From Corynebacterium sp. HMSC078H07 (GTDB taxonomy: Bacteria > Actinomycetota > Actinomycetes > Mycobacteriales > Mycobacteriaceae): 64,000 bases of DNA. This document shows, piece after piece, positions 1 to 8,273 of the stretch; positions within the stretch are counted from its first letter, which is position 1; each line of letters starts with the position of its first letter. Position numbers and translations under genes: made by a program. The stretch covers positions 1-64,000 of the forward strand of contig NZ_KV810513.1 of NCBI RefSeq assembly GCF_001812805.1, given 5' to 3'. The notes below the pieces were generated by a model. It saw only the letters and a list, made by a program, of their open reading frames with translations, searched no databases and was not told where the DNA came from.

Positions 1-7
1 ATATCAG

Positions 8-34
8 GTGTCTACCAAACAGGGGTCAGGTCCG
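8..34. repeat. Insertion-sequence end, left copy
   Basis: The 27-nt segment starts GTGTCTAC and ends GGGGTCAGGTCCG. A copy in the same orientation at 3053-3079 matches at 21 of 27 positions by eye. Together the two bracket the MarR-to-SMR cassette. Confidence 0.6.
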
Positions 35-190
35 TTGGCTGTTTTCTCGTTCTGCGACGACGAACCCGACGATGGCACGCGAGTACAGATCAATCACCAT
101 GTGTAACGCGAAGGTGTGTCCGTAGCACGGGCGAGGCAAAACGTAATATCCCAGCACAACACCTTCCCAGGGTCGATGGGCCATATCTAC
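8..190 (-). mobile_element. IS3-like transposase (OrfB) remnant
   Basis: Read on the minus strand, this stretch encodes pieces of a DDE integrase core. One frame gives a CWDIT motif; after a 1-2 nt frame change, the adjacent frame gives MVIDLYSRAIVGFVVAERE and then a stop at about position 33. These motifs are characteristic of the rve domain of IS3-family OrfB. The frame change and the missing upstream part show that it is dead. Its stop overlaps a sequence that looks like the element's terminal end. Confidence 0.7.
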
Positions 191-303
191 CTACCAGCGT
201 CAGCTAACTTGGCCCGGCACTACCGCTCGTTAGATGTACAGCTAAGGAACGGGAAATATAGTGATATAAAGCACTGTCTAGAAAATTTCCTTGCGCATAT
301 CCA

Positions 304-353
304 TGTATGCACATACACTCTATTTCAATTGATGTATGTGCATCAATTGAAAT
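304..353 (+). promoter_or_regulatory. Overlapping inverted repeats upstream of marR (probable operator)
   Basis: Positions 304-317 read TGTATGCACATACA, nearly identical to the perfect palindrome at 930-943 in front of the next gene. A 13-bp inverted repeat (CATCAATTGAAAT at 341-353 and its complement at 322-334) overlaps a second pair (307-316 with 334-343). The same 14-mer appearing before both marR and its neighbour suggests it is the binding site of the encoded MarR protein. That assignment is inference. Confidence 0.6.
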
Positions 354-415
354 ATCCAAGCCGACACCTGACACCCAAGAGAGTCCCCTTCTAAGTCGAA
401 CACGAAGGAGCAATC

Positions 416-889
416 ATGTCCCAGGCAGCAACGACTGAGGCCATTCCCGCCCGCACTCTCAGTGCGTCGTGGGCGCAGGTCGCAGCGATTGTCGCTGCGG
501 TCGACACCACACTAGGTAAGTGGCTGCTTGACAACTACAATATCGGCCTTACTGAGTACCGAGCCGTGCTCCATCTGAGCCGGACATCCGATCGGGAGCT
601 GCGGATCACCGAGCTTGCGAACCGGGTCGGCCTTACTCAGAGCTCGGTAACCCGACTGGTCGAACGAATGGAGGCCAAGGGGCTGGCATTCCGGGACACC
701 TGCCCAGATGATGGGCGAGGGGTCTTTGCAGTTATTACCGACGCCGGTCTCAAGGTCGTGACAGAAATCCACGAGCCATACGAAACGAAGATCTGCGAGC
801 TTCTCAGTGATGCGGCCAAAAATTACCCGCAGCTGAACCTGGTTGATCTCGACCAGTCATTCCGGACAATCAGCAAGCTCATCTCCTAA
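416..889 (+). CDS. MarR-family transcriptional regulator
   Basis: A 157-residue protein of typical MarR length. Residues about 45-110 form the winged helix-turn-helix: ELRITELANRVGLTQSSVTR is the DNA-reading part, followed by LVERMEAKGL and the wing around CPDDGRGVFAVITDAG. MarR proteins are usually dimeric repressors released by small ligands or thiol oxidation. A GAAGGAG ribosome-binding site precedes the ATG. The gene lies 79 bp upstream of an oxidoreductase-deaminase-efflux operon, and the same palindrome occurs upstream of both, so it probably represses itself and that operon. The ligand is unknown. I see no cysteine in the helix-turn-helix that would argue for redox sensing. Confidence 0.9.
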   Translation: MSQAATTEAIPARTLSASWAQVAAIVAAVDTTLGKWLLDNYNIGLTEYRAVLHLSRTSDRELRITELANRVGLTQSSVTRLVERMEAKGLAFRDTCPDDGRGVFAVITDAGLKVVTEIHEPYETKICELLSDAAKNYPQLNLVDLDQSFRTISKLIS

Positions 890-929
890 GGGGCCCAGCG
901 TTTCCGGGGTCGACCCACACACCTATATA

Positions 930-943
930 TGTATGTACATACA
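930..943 (+). promoter_or_regulatory. Perfect 14-bp palindrome, candidate MarR operator
   Basis: TGTATGTACATACA is its own reverse complement. It sits 25 bp before the ATG of the oxidoreductase gene and differs by one base from the site at 304-317. Its position fits repression of the downstream five-cistron region by the neighbouring MarR protein. Confidence 0.6.
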
Positions 944-968
944 CGCTCTGAATCGAAAGGCCTGATCC

Positions 969-1589
969 ATGACCACGAAAATTGATGTTTTTATCGACTA
1001 CGTCTGCCCGTTCTGCTTCCTCGTGGAGGGAGCAATCGACGAGCTTAAGCGAGACCGTGACGTCGAGGTAACCATTCGCCCCTTCGAGCTACGCCCTCAC
1101 CCTGTTCCTACTCTGCGGCCAGAAGATGACTATCTACCGCGGATCTGGAAGGACGCGGTTTACCCGATGGCCGAGCGCCTGAACGTGTCAATCAGCCTCC
1201 CGACGATCTCTCCGCAGCCACGCACCGAGAAGGCGTTCATGGTACTCCAGCTGGCCCAAGAGCGCGGTAAAGCCGACGCGTACTCCGAGGCAATGTTCAA
1301 AGCGTTCTTCCAGGATGACAGGAACATCGGCGATGACGACGTGATCGTTAACGTCGCCACTTCCGTAGGTCTTGACGCGGGCGAGGTTGAAGCCGCTCTG
1401 CATAGCGAGGACCGACGAGCCAGGCAGCAAGCCGGCCAGGACTATGCAGTCAACACCGTCGGCATCACCTCTGTGCCGGGCTTCATGGTCGACGGTTATC
1501 TTCTGTCCGGAGTCCCCAGCGCTACACGGCTAAAGAAGACCGTCGACGACCTGACCATCAACACTGCCCCCCGCGAGGCTCGCCCATGA
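969..1589 (+). CDS. FrnE/DsbA-like thiol oxidoreductase
   Basis: A 206-residue DsbA-superfamily protein. The N-terminus forms a thioredoxin beta strand leading to DYVCPFCFL, with the redox pair Cys13-Cys16 (CPFC). An alpha-helical insertion follows, and then the cis-proline loop GITSVPGFMVDGYLLSG near residues 165-180. There is no signal peptide, so it is probably cytoplasmic, like FrnE and HCCA-isomerase relatives that act as disulfide isomerases or glutathione-S-transferase-like enzymes. The stop overlaps the next start (ATGA), indicating translational coupling to the deaminase. The substrate is unknown; context suggests stress or detoxification. Confidence 0.85.
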   Translation: MTTKIDVFIDYVCPFCFLVEGAIDELKRDRDVEVTIRPFELRPHPVPTLRPEDDYLPRIWKDAVYPMAERLNVSISLPTISPQPRTEKAFMVLQLAQERGKADAYSEAMFKAFFQDDRNIGDDDVIVNVATSVGLDAGEVEAALHSEDRRARQQAGQDYAVNTVGITSVPGFMVDGYLLSGVPSATRLKKTVDDLTINTAPREARP

Positions 1590-2068
1590 ACACGACTGCC
1601 CCGGAGGCCCTCGTCGAGGTCATGGACCAGGCCGTGGAAAGGTGTGTGGAGCACGTTGAGGCCGGGGGGTTGCCCTTCGTCGGTGTAGTCGTCGACGACT
1701 CGGGCATCATCTCGAATTTCGGAGTCAACCGAGTCCGGGAGACTCGCGATCCAAGTGCTCACGCGGAGATCGTCGCCATGCGTGAAGTCCTCAACGACCG
1801 GGAGGATCTATCCGGAACCATATTGCTCGCCACCGGCGAACCTTGCGGGCTGTGTTATCGCTTTGCTCTCGACCACGGCATCGAAGCCGTCTACGTGGCC
1901 GTCGACCGTGATGCCGTCGCCAAATGGGGATTCGACTATCGCACCAGTTATCCCTCGCTGGGCATCACCGATGAACTCCGGTCTGCCGTCTTCCATGATC
2001 TGCCCGTCGAGCGCGGCAATGAGCCGTTCTCCCGATACCTCCAGACACAAAACAAACGTGGACGCTGA
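1586..2068 (+). CDS. Cytidine/guanine deaminase-fold zinc deaminase
   Basis: A 160-residue protein with the zinc-binding signature of the cytidine deaminase superfamily: His59-Ala-Glu61 (HAE, with Glu61 the proton shuttle) and Cys87/Cys90 in EPCGLC. Length and spacing fit the guanine deaminase/TadA-like branch. The region after the PCxxC, with WGFDYRTSYPSLGI, is not one I can assign to a substrate. It starts inside the stop of the FrnE-like gene and is followed 36 bp later by an SMR efflux gene. A deaminase inside an efflux operon suggests that it modifies the exported compound or a related amine, which is inference. Confidence 0.8.
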   Translation: MNTTAPEALVEVMDQAVERCVEHVEAGGLPFVGVVVDDSGIISNFGVNRVRETRDPSAHAEIVAMREVLNDREDLSGTILLATGEPCGLCYRFALDHGIEAVYVAVDRDAVAKWGFDYRTSYPSLGITDELRSAVFHDLPVERGNEPFSRYLQTQNKRGR

Positions 2069-2104
2069 TCAGCGCTCCTGCACACCCTTGAAAGGACACT
2101 TACC

Positions 2105-2425
2105 ATGAGTTGGCTCTACCTCGGAATCGCTGTCATCTTCGAAGTCGCAGTAGGCATCTCCGCCGGAAAAGCACAAGGCTTCACCAACTTTTGGTGGAGC
2201 GTTGCCACCCTCGTCAGCGGCGGAATCGGCACCTTCTTCCTCAGCCTGGCCCTGCTGACCTTCGACGTCGGTGTCGGCTATGCGCTGTGGACCTCTCTGT
2301 CCGGCGTCGGAATTGTCATCCTCGGCGCGCTATTCCTCTCTCAGAAGCTGACGTGGAAGAAGCTGCTGGGTATCGGCATCGTCATCACTGGCGTCGTCGG
2401 GCTCAACCTCGCCGGCACTGTCTAA
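2105..2425 (+). CDS. Small multidrug resistance (SMR) efflux subunit A
   Basis: A 106-residue, four-helix SMR protein. The essential membrane glutamate is Glu13 in helix 1 (GIAVIFEVAVG). Helix 2 begins after GFTNFWWS, and the conserved loop GVGYALWTSLSGVG lies in helix 3. SMR proteins are proton-coupled antiporters for cationic drugs or guanidinium. It is 39 bp upstream of a second, longer SMR gene, the arrangement seen in obligate heterodimers such as EbrAB or YkkCD. AAAGGAC forms the ribosome-binding site. The usual proline of the 'iP-AYA' helix-3 motif is absent here. Confidence 0.88.
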   Translation: MSWLYLGIAVIFEVAVGISAGKAQGFTNFWWSVATLVSGGIGTFFLSLALLTFDVGVGYALWTSLSGVGIVILGALFLSQKLTWKKLLGIGIVITGVVGLNLAGTV

Positions 2426-2464
2426 CAACTCCCCCTCGCCCCATCTTCAGAAAGGACTGCAGTC

Positions 2465-2899
2465 ATGTCCACCAATGCGACCCGCGGCACTGCCGCCCCA
2501 GAAACCACCGAGAAAAACGCCAACCCCTGGCTGGCTCTACTACTCGCCGGAGGATTTGAAGTTGGATACGCTCTAAGCGTCAACGGCAGCGAAGGCTTCA
2601 CCAACCTCACGTGGTCCCTCATAGCGATCGTTTTCTTCCTCTGTACTCTGTTCTTCCTCAGCGTGGCTCTGAAGAAGATCGACGTGGGTATCGGCTACGC
2701 CGTTTGGGCCGGAATCGGCGCCGTCGGCGCCGCCCTGCTGGGCCCCGTATTCTTTGATGAGACCCTCACCCTCGTGAAGGGATTCTGGCTGACTGTCATC
2801 ATCGGTGGTGTCATCTGGCTCAAACTCGCCGACAGCCCGAAACTCGAGGCGAAAAAGAGTGATACCCGGACCGCCGTGGCCTCGGAACAGCACCAATAA
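2465..2899 (+). CDS. Small multidrug resistance (SMR) efflux subunit B
   Basis: A 144-residue SMR protein with a polar N-terminal extension of about 20 residues and a charged C-terminal tail, flanking four membrane helices. The essential glutamate is in LAGGFEVGYALS; GIGYAVWAGIGAVG is the helix-3 signature. It is clearly paralogous to the gene just upstream but longer, as expected of the second partner in a heterodimeric SMR pump. Preceded by AGAAAGGACTGC. Substrates could be quaternary ammonium compounds, guanidinium-like cations or polyamines; the sequence does not decide. Confidence 0.88.
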   Translation: MSTNATRGTAAPETTEKNANPWLALLLAGGFEVGYALSVNGSEGFTNLTWSLIAIVFFLCTLFFLSVALKKIDVGIGYAVWAGIGAVGAALLGPVFFDETLTLVKGFWLTVIIGGVIWLKLADSPKLEAKKSDTRTAVASEQHQ

Positions 2900-3487
2900 C
2901 AACCCGTCGGCCTACCCTCGCCCGCTCCGTGGTTCAAACCGCCCCGGCAGATGGCAGCAGGGTCGCCGCTTTCTACACCTGGTCTGCGGTCGACGGTGAC
3001 GACATGGGAAATGGACGTCTATGACGGTGTGAACGAAGACCTAACCCCCGACGTGTCTACTTTCCGGGGGTCAGGCCCGAATTGGCCTTACCGCACCAAC
3101 AACAGTCCTCCTACCACAGACCTAGGACTATCCGGTGTTGATTTCATCGATCGGGCTGTTGGAACCGATTCAAAATCAAGATCACGGCATTATCCCAGGC
3201 TGCTCCGGGAATCCGTATCGATTTATCCACACGAAATGTCCCTTAACCCGTATAAGCCCAGACCTAAAAGGCGTCACACCCAGGGCGTGTTACACCCACC
3301 CAACAGCCCCAGCACACCACCACCAGCAGGTCTGGACTTCCACGTCTGGACACATAGAAAGAATGCCACCCCCATGAGGCAGGAATCAGGTTATGCCCAT
3401 CTCACTTTCGTCGATCCCACGTTGTTTCCTTTCCCGCCGCTTTAGTCTTAGTTATGGAAGGCCCTTTCGTCTAACCAGGAGCGTGCG
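2900..3487. other. Non-coding stretch with an IS end
   Basis: This holds the right-hand IS-end repeat at 3053-3079 and otherwise no recognisable gene. The open frames at 2951-3445 and 3135-3377 are proline-rich, low-complexity translations without family resemblance, so I treat them as chance. An AGGAG element at 3477-3481 is the ribosome-binding site of the next gene. Confidence 0.5.
3053..3079. repeat. Insertion-sequence end, right copy
   Basis: This 27-nt segment, GTGTCTAC then six variable bases then GGGGTCAGGCCCG, is in the same orientation as the copy at 8-34. No transposase frame follows it, so any second element has been lost. Confidence 0.55.
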
Positions 3488-4354
3488 ATGCGGATACGTC
3501 GTTCTCAAACTGTTGCCTTGACTGTAGTGGTTATAATCGCCGTATTTGTCGGGGCAGTAGCAGTGTGGTTCGCTGTCCCGTATTCACCGCTGAGGTCTGA
3601 GTTTTCGCGGGACGTGGAACGGGCCCAAGCAGCAGCTTATACAGATTCTGCTGATGTGTTTGTTGAGGAAGATTTCGCCGCTTTCCCAGCCGCGATCCAA
3701 AACTACATTCAGCGCAATGGTTATATCGGTACGCCAAAGTATTCGTGGGTTCATCTAGAGTTTGCGGACGTTGACTTCCGCCAAGGCAAGGATGGGCGGA
3801 AGCTGATAATCGATTATGACCAGTACAACTTCGCTGCCGAGCCGCGCAGGCTGGCCTTGGTAGAAAGTGCAGTGGCGGGGGTACCTTTTCAGGGATATGA
3901 CTATTTCGCTGACGGTAAGGGCGGGATGAAAGGCGTCATCGGCAAGGCAGTTACGCTGTTTGATGAACGCGGTCCTGAGATGGATAAAGCAGCACTCGTG
4001 ACGTATCTCGCGGAGTCGCTGTTTATTCCGCAGAGCCTGTTGCGAAACGACATCGAGTTCACCGAGCTTTCTGAACGGGAAGTCGAAGCGACCTTTACTT
4101 ACGAGGGCATCACGGTAAGTGGCGTGTTCACCTTCAATGAAGCCTATGAAATGGTGGAGTTTAGGACGCACGATAGGGCAGTCGCTGGTGAAGACGGCAC
4201 GATGACCCAAGTGGATTGGACAGCGAGGTGTGCCGACTACCTACCCGATGCCCACGGCATTCGTTTGCCGCGCACGTTCCAAGCAGTGTGGAACTACCCT
4301 GAGCAGGATCTCGTCTACTTTGATGGTTCTATTAGCAGGGCGACATTCGGCTAA
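3488..4354 (+). CDS. Membrane-anchored DUF6544/DUF6920-like protein
   Basis: A 288-residue protein with one N-terminal membrane segment (about residues 9-30) and a large extracytoplasmic domain. Features resembling the DUF6544/6920 family are FPAAIQNYIQRNGYIG near the start, DGKGGMKGVIGKAVTLFDERGPEMDKAA in the middle, the YLAESLFIPQSLL segment, and a C-terminal strand ending in a tyrosine-rich YPEQDLVYFDG. No function is established for the family and no catalytic residues are obvious. It stands alone, convergent with mgtE, just right of the mobile cassette. Confidence 0.6.
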   Translation: MRIRRSQTVALTVVVIIAVFVGAVAVWFAVPYSPLRSEFSRDVERAQAAAYTDSADVFVEEDFAAFPAAIQNYIQRNGYIGTPKYSWVHLEFADVDFRQGKDGRKLIIDYDQYNFAAEPRRLALVESAVAGVPFQGYDYFADGKGGMKGVIGKAVTLFDERGPEMDKAALVTYLAESLFIPQSLLRNDIEFTELSEREVEATFTYEGITVSGVFTFNEAYEMVEFRTHDRAVAGEDGTMTQVDWTARCADYLPDAHGIRLPRTFQAVWNYPEQDLVYFDGSISRATFG

Positions 4355-4398
4355 GTCGGCATGGCGCAGTAGACATCACGACCAAGCATAAGGCAGGC

Positions 4399-5763
4399 TT
4401 AGATTCCCAATACGGTCTTAGCGATGAGGAAATAGATAATCAGGCCCGTGGCGTCGCAGAAGGTCGAAATAAACGGATTGGAAAATACCGCCGGATCGGC
4501 CCCAATAGTCTTGGCCACGATGGGCATGAGTCCACCAACAGTCGCAGAGATGGAGCAAATTAAAAACAGCGTTGATCCGATAACAATGCCGATATCAGCG
4601 CCGTACACCACCGTGGCAAGACCGAGCCCCGCCAGCCCAAGCACCGCACCCAAGAGCATTCCGACGCGTAGCTCACTCCACAGCACAGAAAGAATGTCCC
4701 GCGTGCGGACATCACCGAGGGCTAAGGCACGGGTGACCGTGGTCGCTGCTTGATTGCCAGTGTTTCCACCGGTTCCGGTCAGCAGCGGGATAAACAAGGA
4801 CAGGACAACTGCCTTAGAGAGCGTGTCCTCAAAGGAATCGAGTACTTGGACCGTGAGCAGTGCGGACACTGCCAAAACAAGCAGCCAGACAATGCGGGAA
4901 CGCACGAGCTTGAGAAGGGGAGTGGACAAGTAGGGCTGCTGCAGCGCTTCCGTACCACCAGCACGTGCTGAGTCCTCGCTGTCGGCTTCCTCGACGATGT
5001 CAGTGGCGTCATCGAAGGTCAGCAGACCCACCAGACGGTGCGAATCATCCACAATGGGAAGCGCCAGCATATCCAACGGTAGGAACCATCGGACGGTTTC
5101 CTCGGCATCGGCGCTGGCATAAGCAAAGAGAGGTTCCTGCATGATGGAAGCGATCTGCACCCCGGATTCCGCCGTGAAAATTTCCCGCAGGCTCACTACT
5201 CCCACCAACCGGCGGTCGGGGCGAGTTACCGGCACCGTGTAAATGGTCTCTAGTTCATCCGATTGCGCTCGTAGCGTGTCCAATGCCTCGTCGACGCTCA
5301 TATCGGGGTGAATATCGGGAACCTCAGGGGACATGCGGCGGCCTACTGACCGCTTGGGATAACCCAGAATCACCCCAGTGACATCGCGTTGGGTTTGGGT
5401 CAGCGAACGCAGGAGACGGTCGGCAATCTCTGCCGGGAGCTCATCCAAGAGTGCCACGCGGTCTTCCGGTTCAAGTTCATCGAAGAACTCGTAGACATCG
5501 GCGTTGCCCAGCTCATCAATGATGTCCGCCTGGTGTTTGGCATCCAGTGCATCGAAGACAGCGATGGATTTTTCGCGCGGAAGTAAGCGAAGAGCCAGTG
5601 CCGCGCGCAGCGCATTCTGGCGCTCCACTATGGAAATGAGCTCCTTGCGCGGAACCTTGGCTAGGAGTTCCTGCAGTTGTGGGGCCTTCTGAGGATCGAT
5701 GGCATCCTCTTGCTTAAGCCATGCCTCGACGATATCGCTAGCCTGCTCAGTAGTCTCCGCCAT
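4399..5763 (-). CDS. mgtE: MgtE magnesium transporter
   Basis: A 454-residue protein of full MgtE architecture: an N-terminal superhelical domain (about residues 20-130), two CBS domains (about 140-260), and a C-terminal five-helix pore domain from about residue 290. The pore signature TGTGGNTGNQAATTVTRALALGD is intact. MgtE is a homodimeric Mg2+ channel in the plasma membrane whose cytosolic domains close the pore when Mg2+ is plentiful. It is transcribed in the same direction as crtB-crtI but 81 bp downstream of crtI. I see no M-box or other Mg-riboswitch in that short gap. Confidence 0.95.
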   Translation of the reverse strand: MAETTEQASDIVEAWLKQEDAIDPQKAPQLQELLAKVPRKELISIVERQNALRAALALRLLPREKSIAVFDALDAKHQADIIDELGNADVYEFFDELEPEDRVALLDELPAEIADRLLRSLTQTQRDVTGVILGYPKRSVGRRMSPEVPDIHPDMSVDEALDTLRAQSDELETIYTVPVTRPDRRLVGVVSLREIFTAESGVQIASIMQEPLFAYASADAEETVRWFLPLDMLALPIVDDSHRLVGLLTFDDATDIVEEADSEDSARAGGTEALQQPYLSTPLLKLVRSRIVWLLVLAVSALLTVQVLDSFEDTLSKAVVLSLFIPLLTGTGGNTGNQAATTVTRALALGDVRTRDILSVLWSELRVGMLLGAVLGLAGLGLATVVYGADIGIVIGSTLFLICSISATVGGLMPIVAKTIGADPAVFSNPFISTFCDATGLIIYFLIAKTVLGI

Positions 5764-5844
5764 GGCTCCATCCCTGCCCTTCTTGCTTTATCAATGGTCT
5801 CCAGCCATTTAAGACTACGCGAGAGCTCACCTCTAGGGCGGTGG

Positions 5845-7365
5845 CTAATAAAAGGCTTGTTCCTTCATGCGAGTGAGAACATTGTGTGCCGAAATGAGGC
5901 ACATCGGCACACCCACGCCCGGGACAGTGGTGCCGCCGGCGTAATAGAGATTGCTCAGCGTGCGCGACTGGTTCCGGCCGCGGAAAAACGCGGACTGTCG
6001 CAGCGTATGGGCAGGTCCCACGGCGCCACCGGACCAGGAATTGTACTGCTCGGCAAAGTCGCCGGGGCCGAGCGTACGCTTGACGACGACTCTCCCCTCC
6101 AGATCCTTAATCCCCAACCAGGACCCCAGTTGCGCCACGGCAGCGTTAGCAATGGCATTTACGCGGGAAGATTCCTTAGCACCATAGGCATCGCCATGAC
6201 CATAGGATTCGTCCGCCGGGACGGGAACGAGGATAAAGAGGTTCTCGCACCCTTCCGGCGCCACAGTGGAATCGGTGGCGGAGGTCTTCGACACATAGAT
6301 CGACTCTGAGGCTCCCAGCGGCCGGCTCGCCTCTGGGCCGTGGTAGACCGCCTTGAAATCCGGGGCCCAGTCAGTGCTGAACAGGAGCGTATGGTGCGCA
6401 AGCTGCGGAAGAGCGCCTTTCACCCCAAGGAGTACCAAGATGGTGCCCAGACCAGGGTCACGGCGGGCAAAGTAGCGTTCCGGATACGTCTGCATTTCCC
6501 GTGGAAGCAGAGCAGTTTCCGTGTGGCGTAGGTCCGCGGCGGAGACAACGGCGTCGGCGGGGATTGTGCGGCCGTCGTCCAGCGTGACGCCTGTCGCGCG
6601 CCCGTGCGCATGGTTGATCGCTACCACCGCTGTGCCTAGCTCGAAGGTGGCGTCGGCTGCCTGCCGCGCGATGGCGTCGACAACGGCAGCGAACCCACCC
6701 TGCGGATAGCGCACGCCCTCCACCAAGTCGGTATGGCTCATGAGGGAATACAGCGCTGGTGCAGCCTTCGGCTCAGTGGAGAGGAACACCGCCGGGTAGG
6801 TCAGAATTTGTCGCAGCCGGTAATCCTGAAATCGCGCTGCCACCAGACCATCGAGCGAACGCGTCAACAGCATCGCGAGCGTGCCCAGGCGCGTGAGCAC
6901 ATCTTTGCTGAGAAGCTGCGTGGGGCGGGAGAACGTGGTGTAGAGAAAGTTGCGCAAGGCAACAGCATACACTTCGGAAGCTCGCGCGAGATAAGCGCGC
7001 ACCTTGGCGCCAGCGCCCGGCTCAAGGGAGTCAAAGAGACGGGCTACCTCGTCTACGCCTGTTTCCACGTCAAGAAACTCGCCGTCCTCGTTGTAGACGC
7101 GGTACGCCGGGGAGAGGTCAACCAGGTCCAGTTCGCGCTCCGTACTGGTGCCGCAGGCGCGGAAAAACTCATCGAAGGCCTCCGGCATGAGGTACCACGA
7201 AGGGCCGGTATCGAAGCGGAAGCCATCGACGGACAGGCTGCCCGCGCGTCCGCCAACGCTGCGTTGCTTGTCGACGACCGTCACCCGCATCCCTTCCCGC
7301 AACAGCAAAGCCGCGGTGGCTAGACCTGCAATACCAGCGCCGATCACAACGACATGTTTGGTCAT
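5845..7365 (-). CDS. crtI: Phytoene desaturase
   Basis: A 506-residue CrtI-type FAD enzyme. The N-terminal dinucleotide-binding fold is VVVIGAGIAGLATAALLLRE, with the GGRAGS motif behind it. The C-terminus has the bacterial desaturase signature YYAGGTTVPGVGVPMCLISA. It converts phytoene stepwise to lycopene (or a shorter desaturated product) at the membrane. It lies 4 bp after crtB in the same operon. The usual companions for C50 carotenoids (crtE, crtEb, crtY) are not in this window, so the end product is unknown. Confidence 0.93.
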   Translation of the reverse strand: MTKHVVVIGAGIAGLATAALLLREGMRVTVVDKQRSVGGRAGSLSVDGFRFDTGPSWYLMPEAFDEFFRACGTSTERELDLVDLSPAYRVYNEDGEFLDVETGVDEVARLFDSLEPGAGAKVRAYLARASEVYAVALRNFLYTTFSRPTQLLSKDVLTRLGTLAMLLTRSLDGLVAARFQDYRLRQILTYPAVFLSTEPKAAPALYSLMSHTDLVEGVRYPQGGFAAVVDAIARQAADATFELGTAVVAINHAHGRATGVTLDDGRTIPADAVVSAADLRHTETALLPREMQTYPERYFARRDPGLGTILVLLGVKGALPQLAHHTLLFSTDWAPDFKAVYHGPEASRPLGASESIYVSKTSATDSTVAPEGCENLFILVPVPADESYGHGDAYGAKESSRVNAIANAAVAQLGSWLGIKDLEGRVVVKRTLGPGDFAEQYNSWSGGAVGPAHTLRQSAFFRGRNQSRTLSNLYYAGGTTVPGVGVPMCLISAHNVLTRMKEQAFY

Positions 7366-7369
7366 GTTT

Positions 7370-8227
7370 TTAACCTTTATTCCTTACCGCGAGTGCTGCG
7401 GCGCGGCTAACAAGGACAGCTTTCCGCGCTGCTGGAATGCTGACGCGCGTAGACATGATGTCGTGCGCAGGAGTGGACTCGAGGAGATCCGTGAGCTCCG
7501 TAAAGAGGGCCGTCGCTGCGGCTACCCCTACTCGCGAGCTCAGGGGAAGCAGTCCCGTGGCGGTGCGCGCATGAGCTAGGTCCTCGCGGATGTCCGCAAC
7601 GATTGCGGCCTTCGTCTCCTCATCGAGCTTGTCCGGTTCCCGCAGCGTGGGAAAGTAAGCACGGCCCAGCTCGCTGGAGTCTTCGTGCAAGTCCCTCAAG
7701 AAATTGATCTTCTGAAATGCCGCACCCAGGCGCATGGCACCTTCTTCGACGCCGTCGGGCCGAGGTGCACCGGCATAAAAAGCATCCAGACACAGCAGCC
7801 CAATGACTTCGGCAGAGCCTCGAACGTAAGTCTTAAAAGACTCTGCGGTGTGGACAGTGCGTGTCAGGTCGGAGCGCATCGAGGAAAAGAACTGTGCCAC
7901 GTGTTCATCCCTAAAGCCGCAGCGGCGTGCCGAGAGCGCATAGGCGTGGACTATAGGATCGGTGTGAAAACGCTGGGAAGGTGCGGCGCGGACGGTGGCC
8001 TCGTAGGCGTCGAGAAGCGGGGCAGCAACCTGGGGATCCAACCCAGCATCGACGATCTCATCCGCAGTGCGCACCATGGCATAAAGATTGCGAATATCTA
8101 CTCTCACCTGTGGGTTAAGCAGCCGGGTGGCGAGGGAAAAGCTGGTGGAATAATGCCGCATCACCTGCGCCGCGGCAGCTTCGGCGCTGCGGTCGTAGCG
8201 TTCCAAAGCCAAAAGAGATCCGCGCAT
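7370..8227 (-). CDS. crtB: Phytoene synthase
   Basis: A 285-residue squalene/phytoene synthase condensing two geranylgeranyl diphosphates. Both aspartate-rich motifs are present: RTADEIVDAG (first DxxxD) and NFLRDLHEDSSELGRAYFP (second). I place the start at the ATG at 8227 (MRGSLLALERYD); an in-frame GTG at 8248 would add seven residues, and neither has a strong ribosome-binding site. The gene is divergent from an ABC exporter, and the shared upstream region carries a 29-bp dyad that could control one or both. Confidence 0.92.
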   Translation of the reverse strand: MRGSLLALERYDRSAEAAAAQVMRHYSTSFSLATRLLNPQVRVDIRNLYAMVRTADEIVDAGLDPQVAAPLLDAYEATVRAAPSQRFHTDPIVHAYALSARRCGFRDEHVAQFFSSMRSDLTRTVHTAESFKTYVRGSAEVIGLLCLDAFYAGAPRPDGVEEGAMRLGAAFQKINFLRDLHEDSSELGRAYFPTLREPDKLDEETKAAIVADIREDLAHARTATGLLPLSSRVGVAAATALFTELTDLLESTPAHDIMSTRVSIPAARKAVLVSRAAALAVRNKG

Positions 8228-8273
8228 ACGCCATATTTTAGACCACACGCGTCACACATTTAACCCAAGGCAA

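Noticed and set aside
894..916. Third IS-end-like copy after marR (TTTCCGGGGTCGACCC)
   Set aside because: Resembles the 3061-3079 end over about ten bases but lacks GTGTCTAC; could be chance in GC-rich DNA.
2069..2104. Guanidine (ykkC) riboswitch before the SMR genes
   Set aside because: The gap is only 36 bp and holds just a ribosome-binding site; the operon upstream starts with a MarR-type operator instead.
2951..3445. Plus-strand ORF of 164 codons and the overlapping ORF at 3135-3377
   Set aside because: Proline-rich translation without family resemblance, no ribosome-binding site, and it runs across an IS-end repeat; judged a chance frame.
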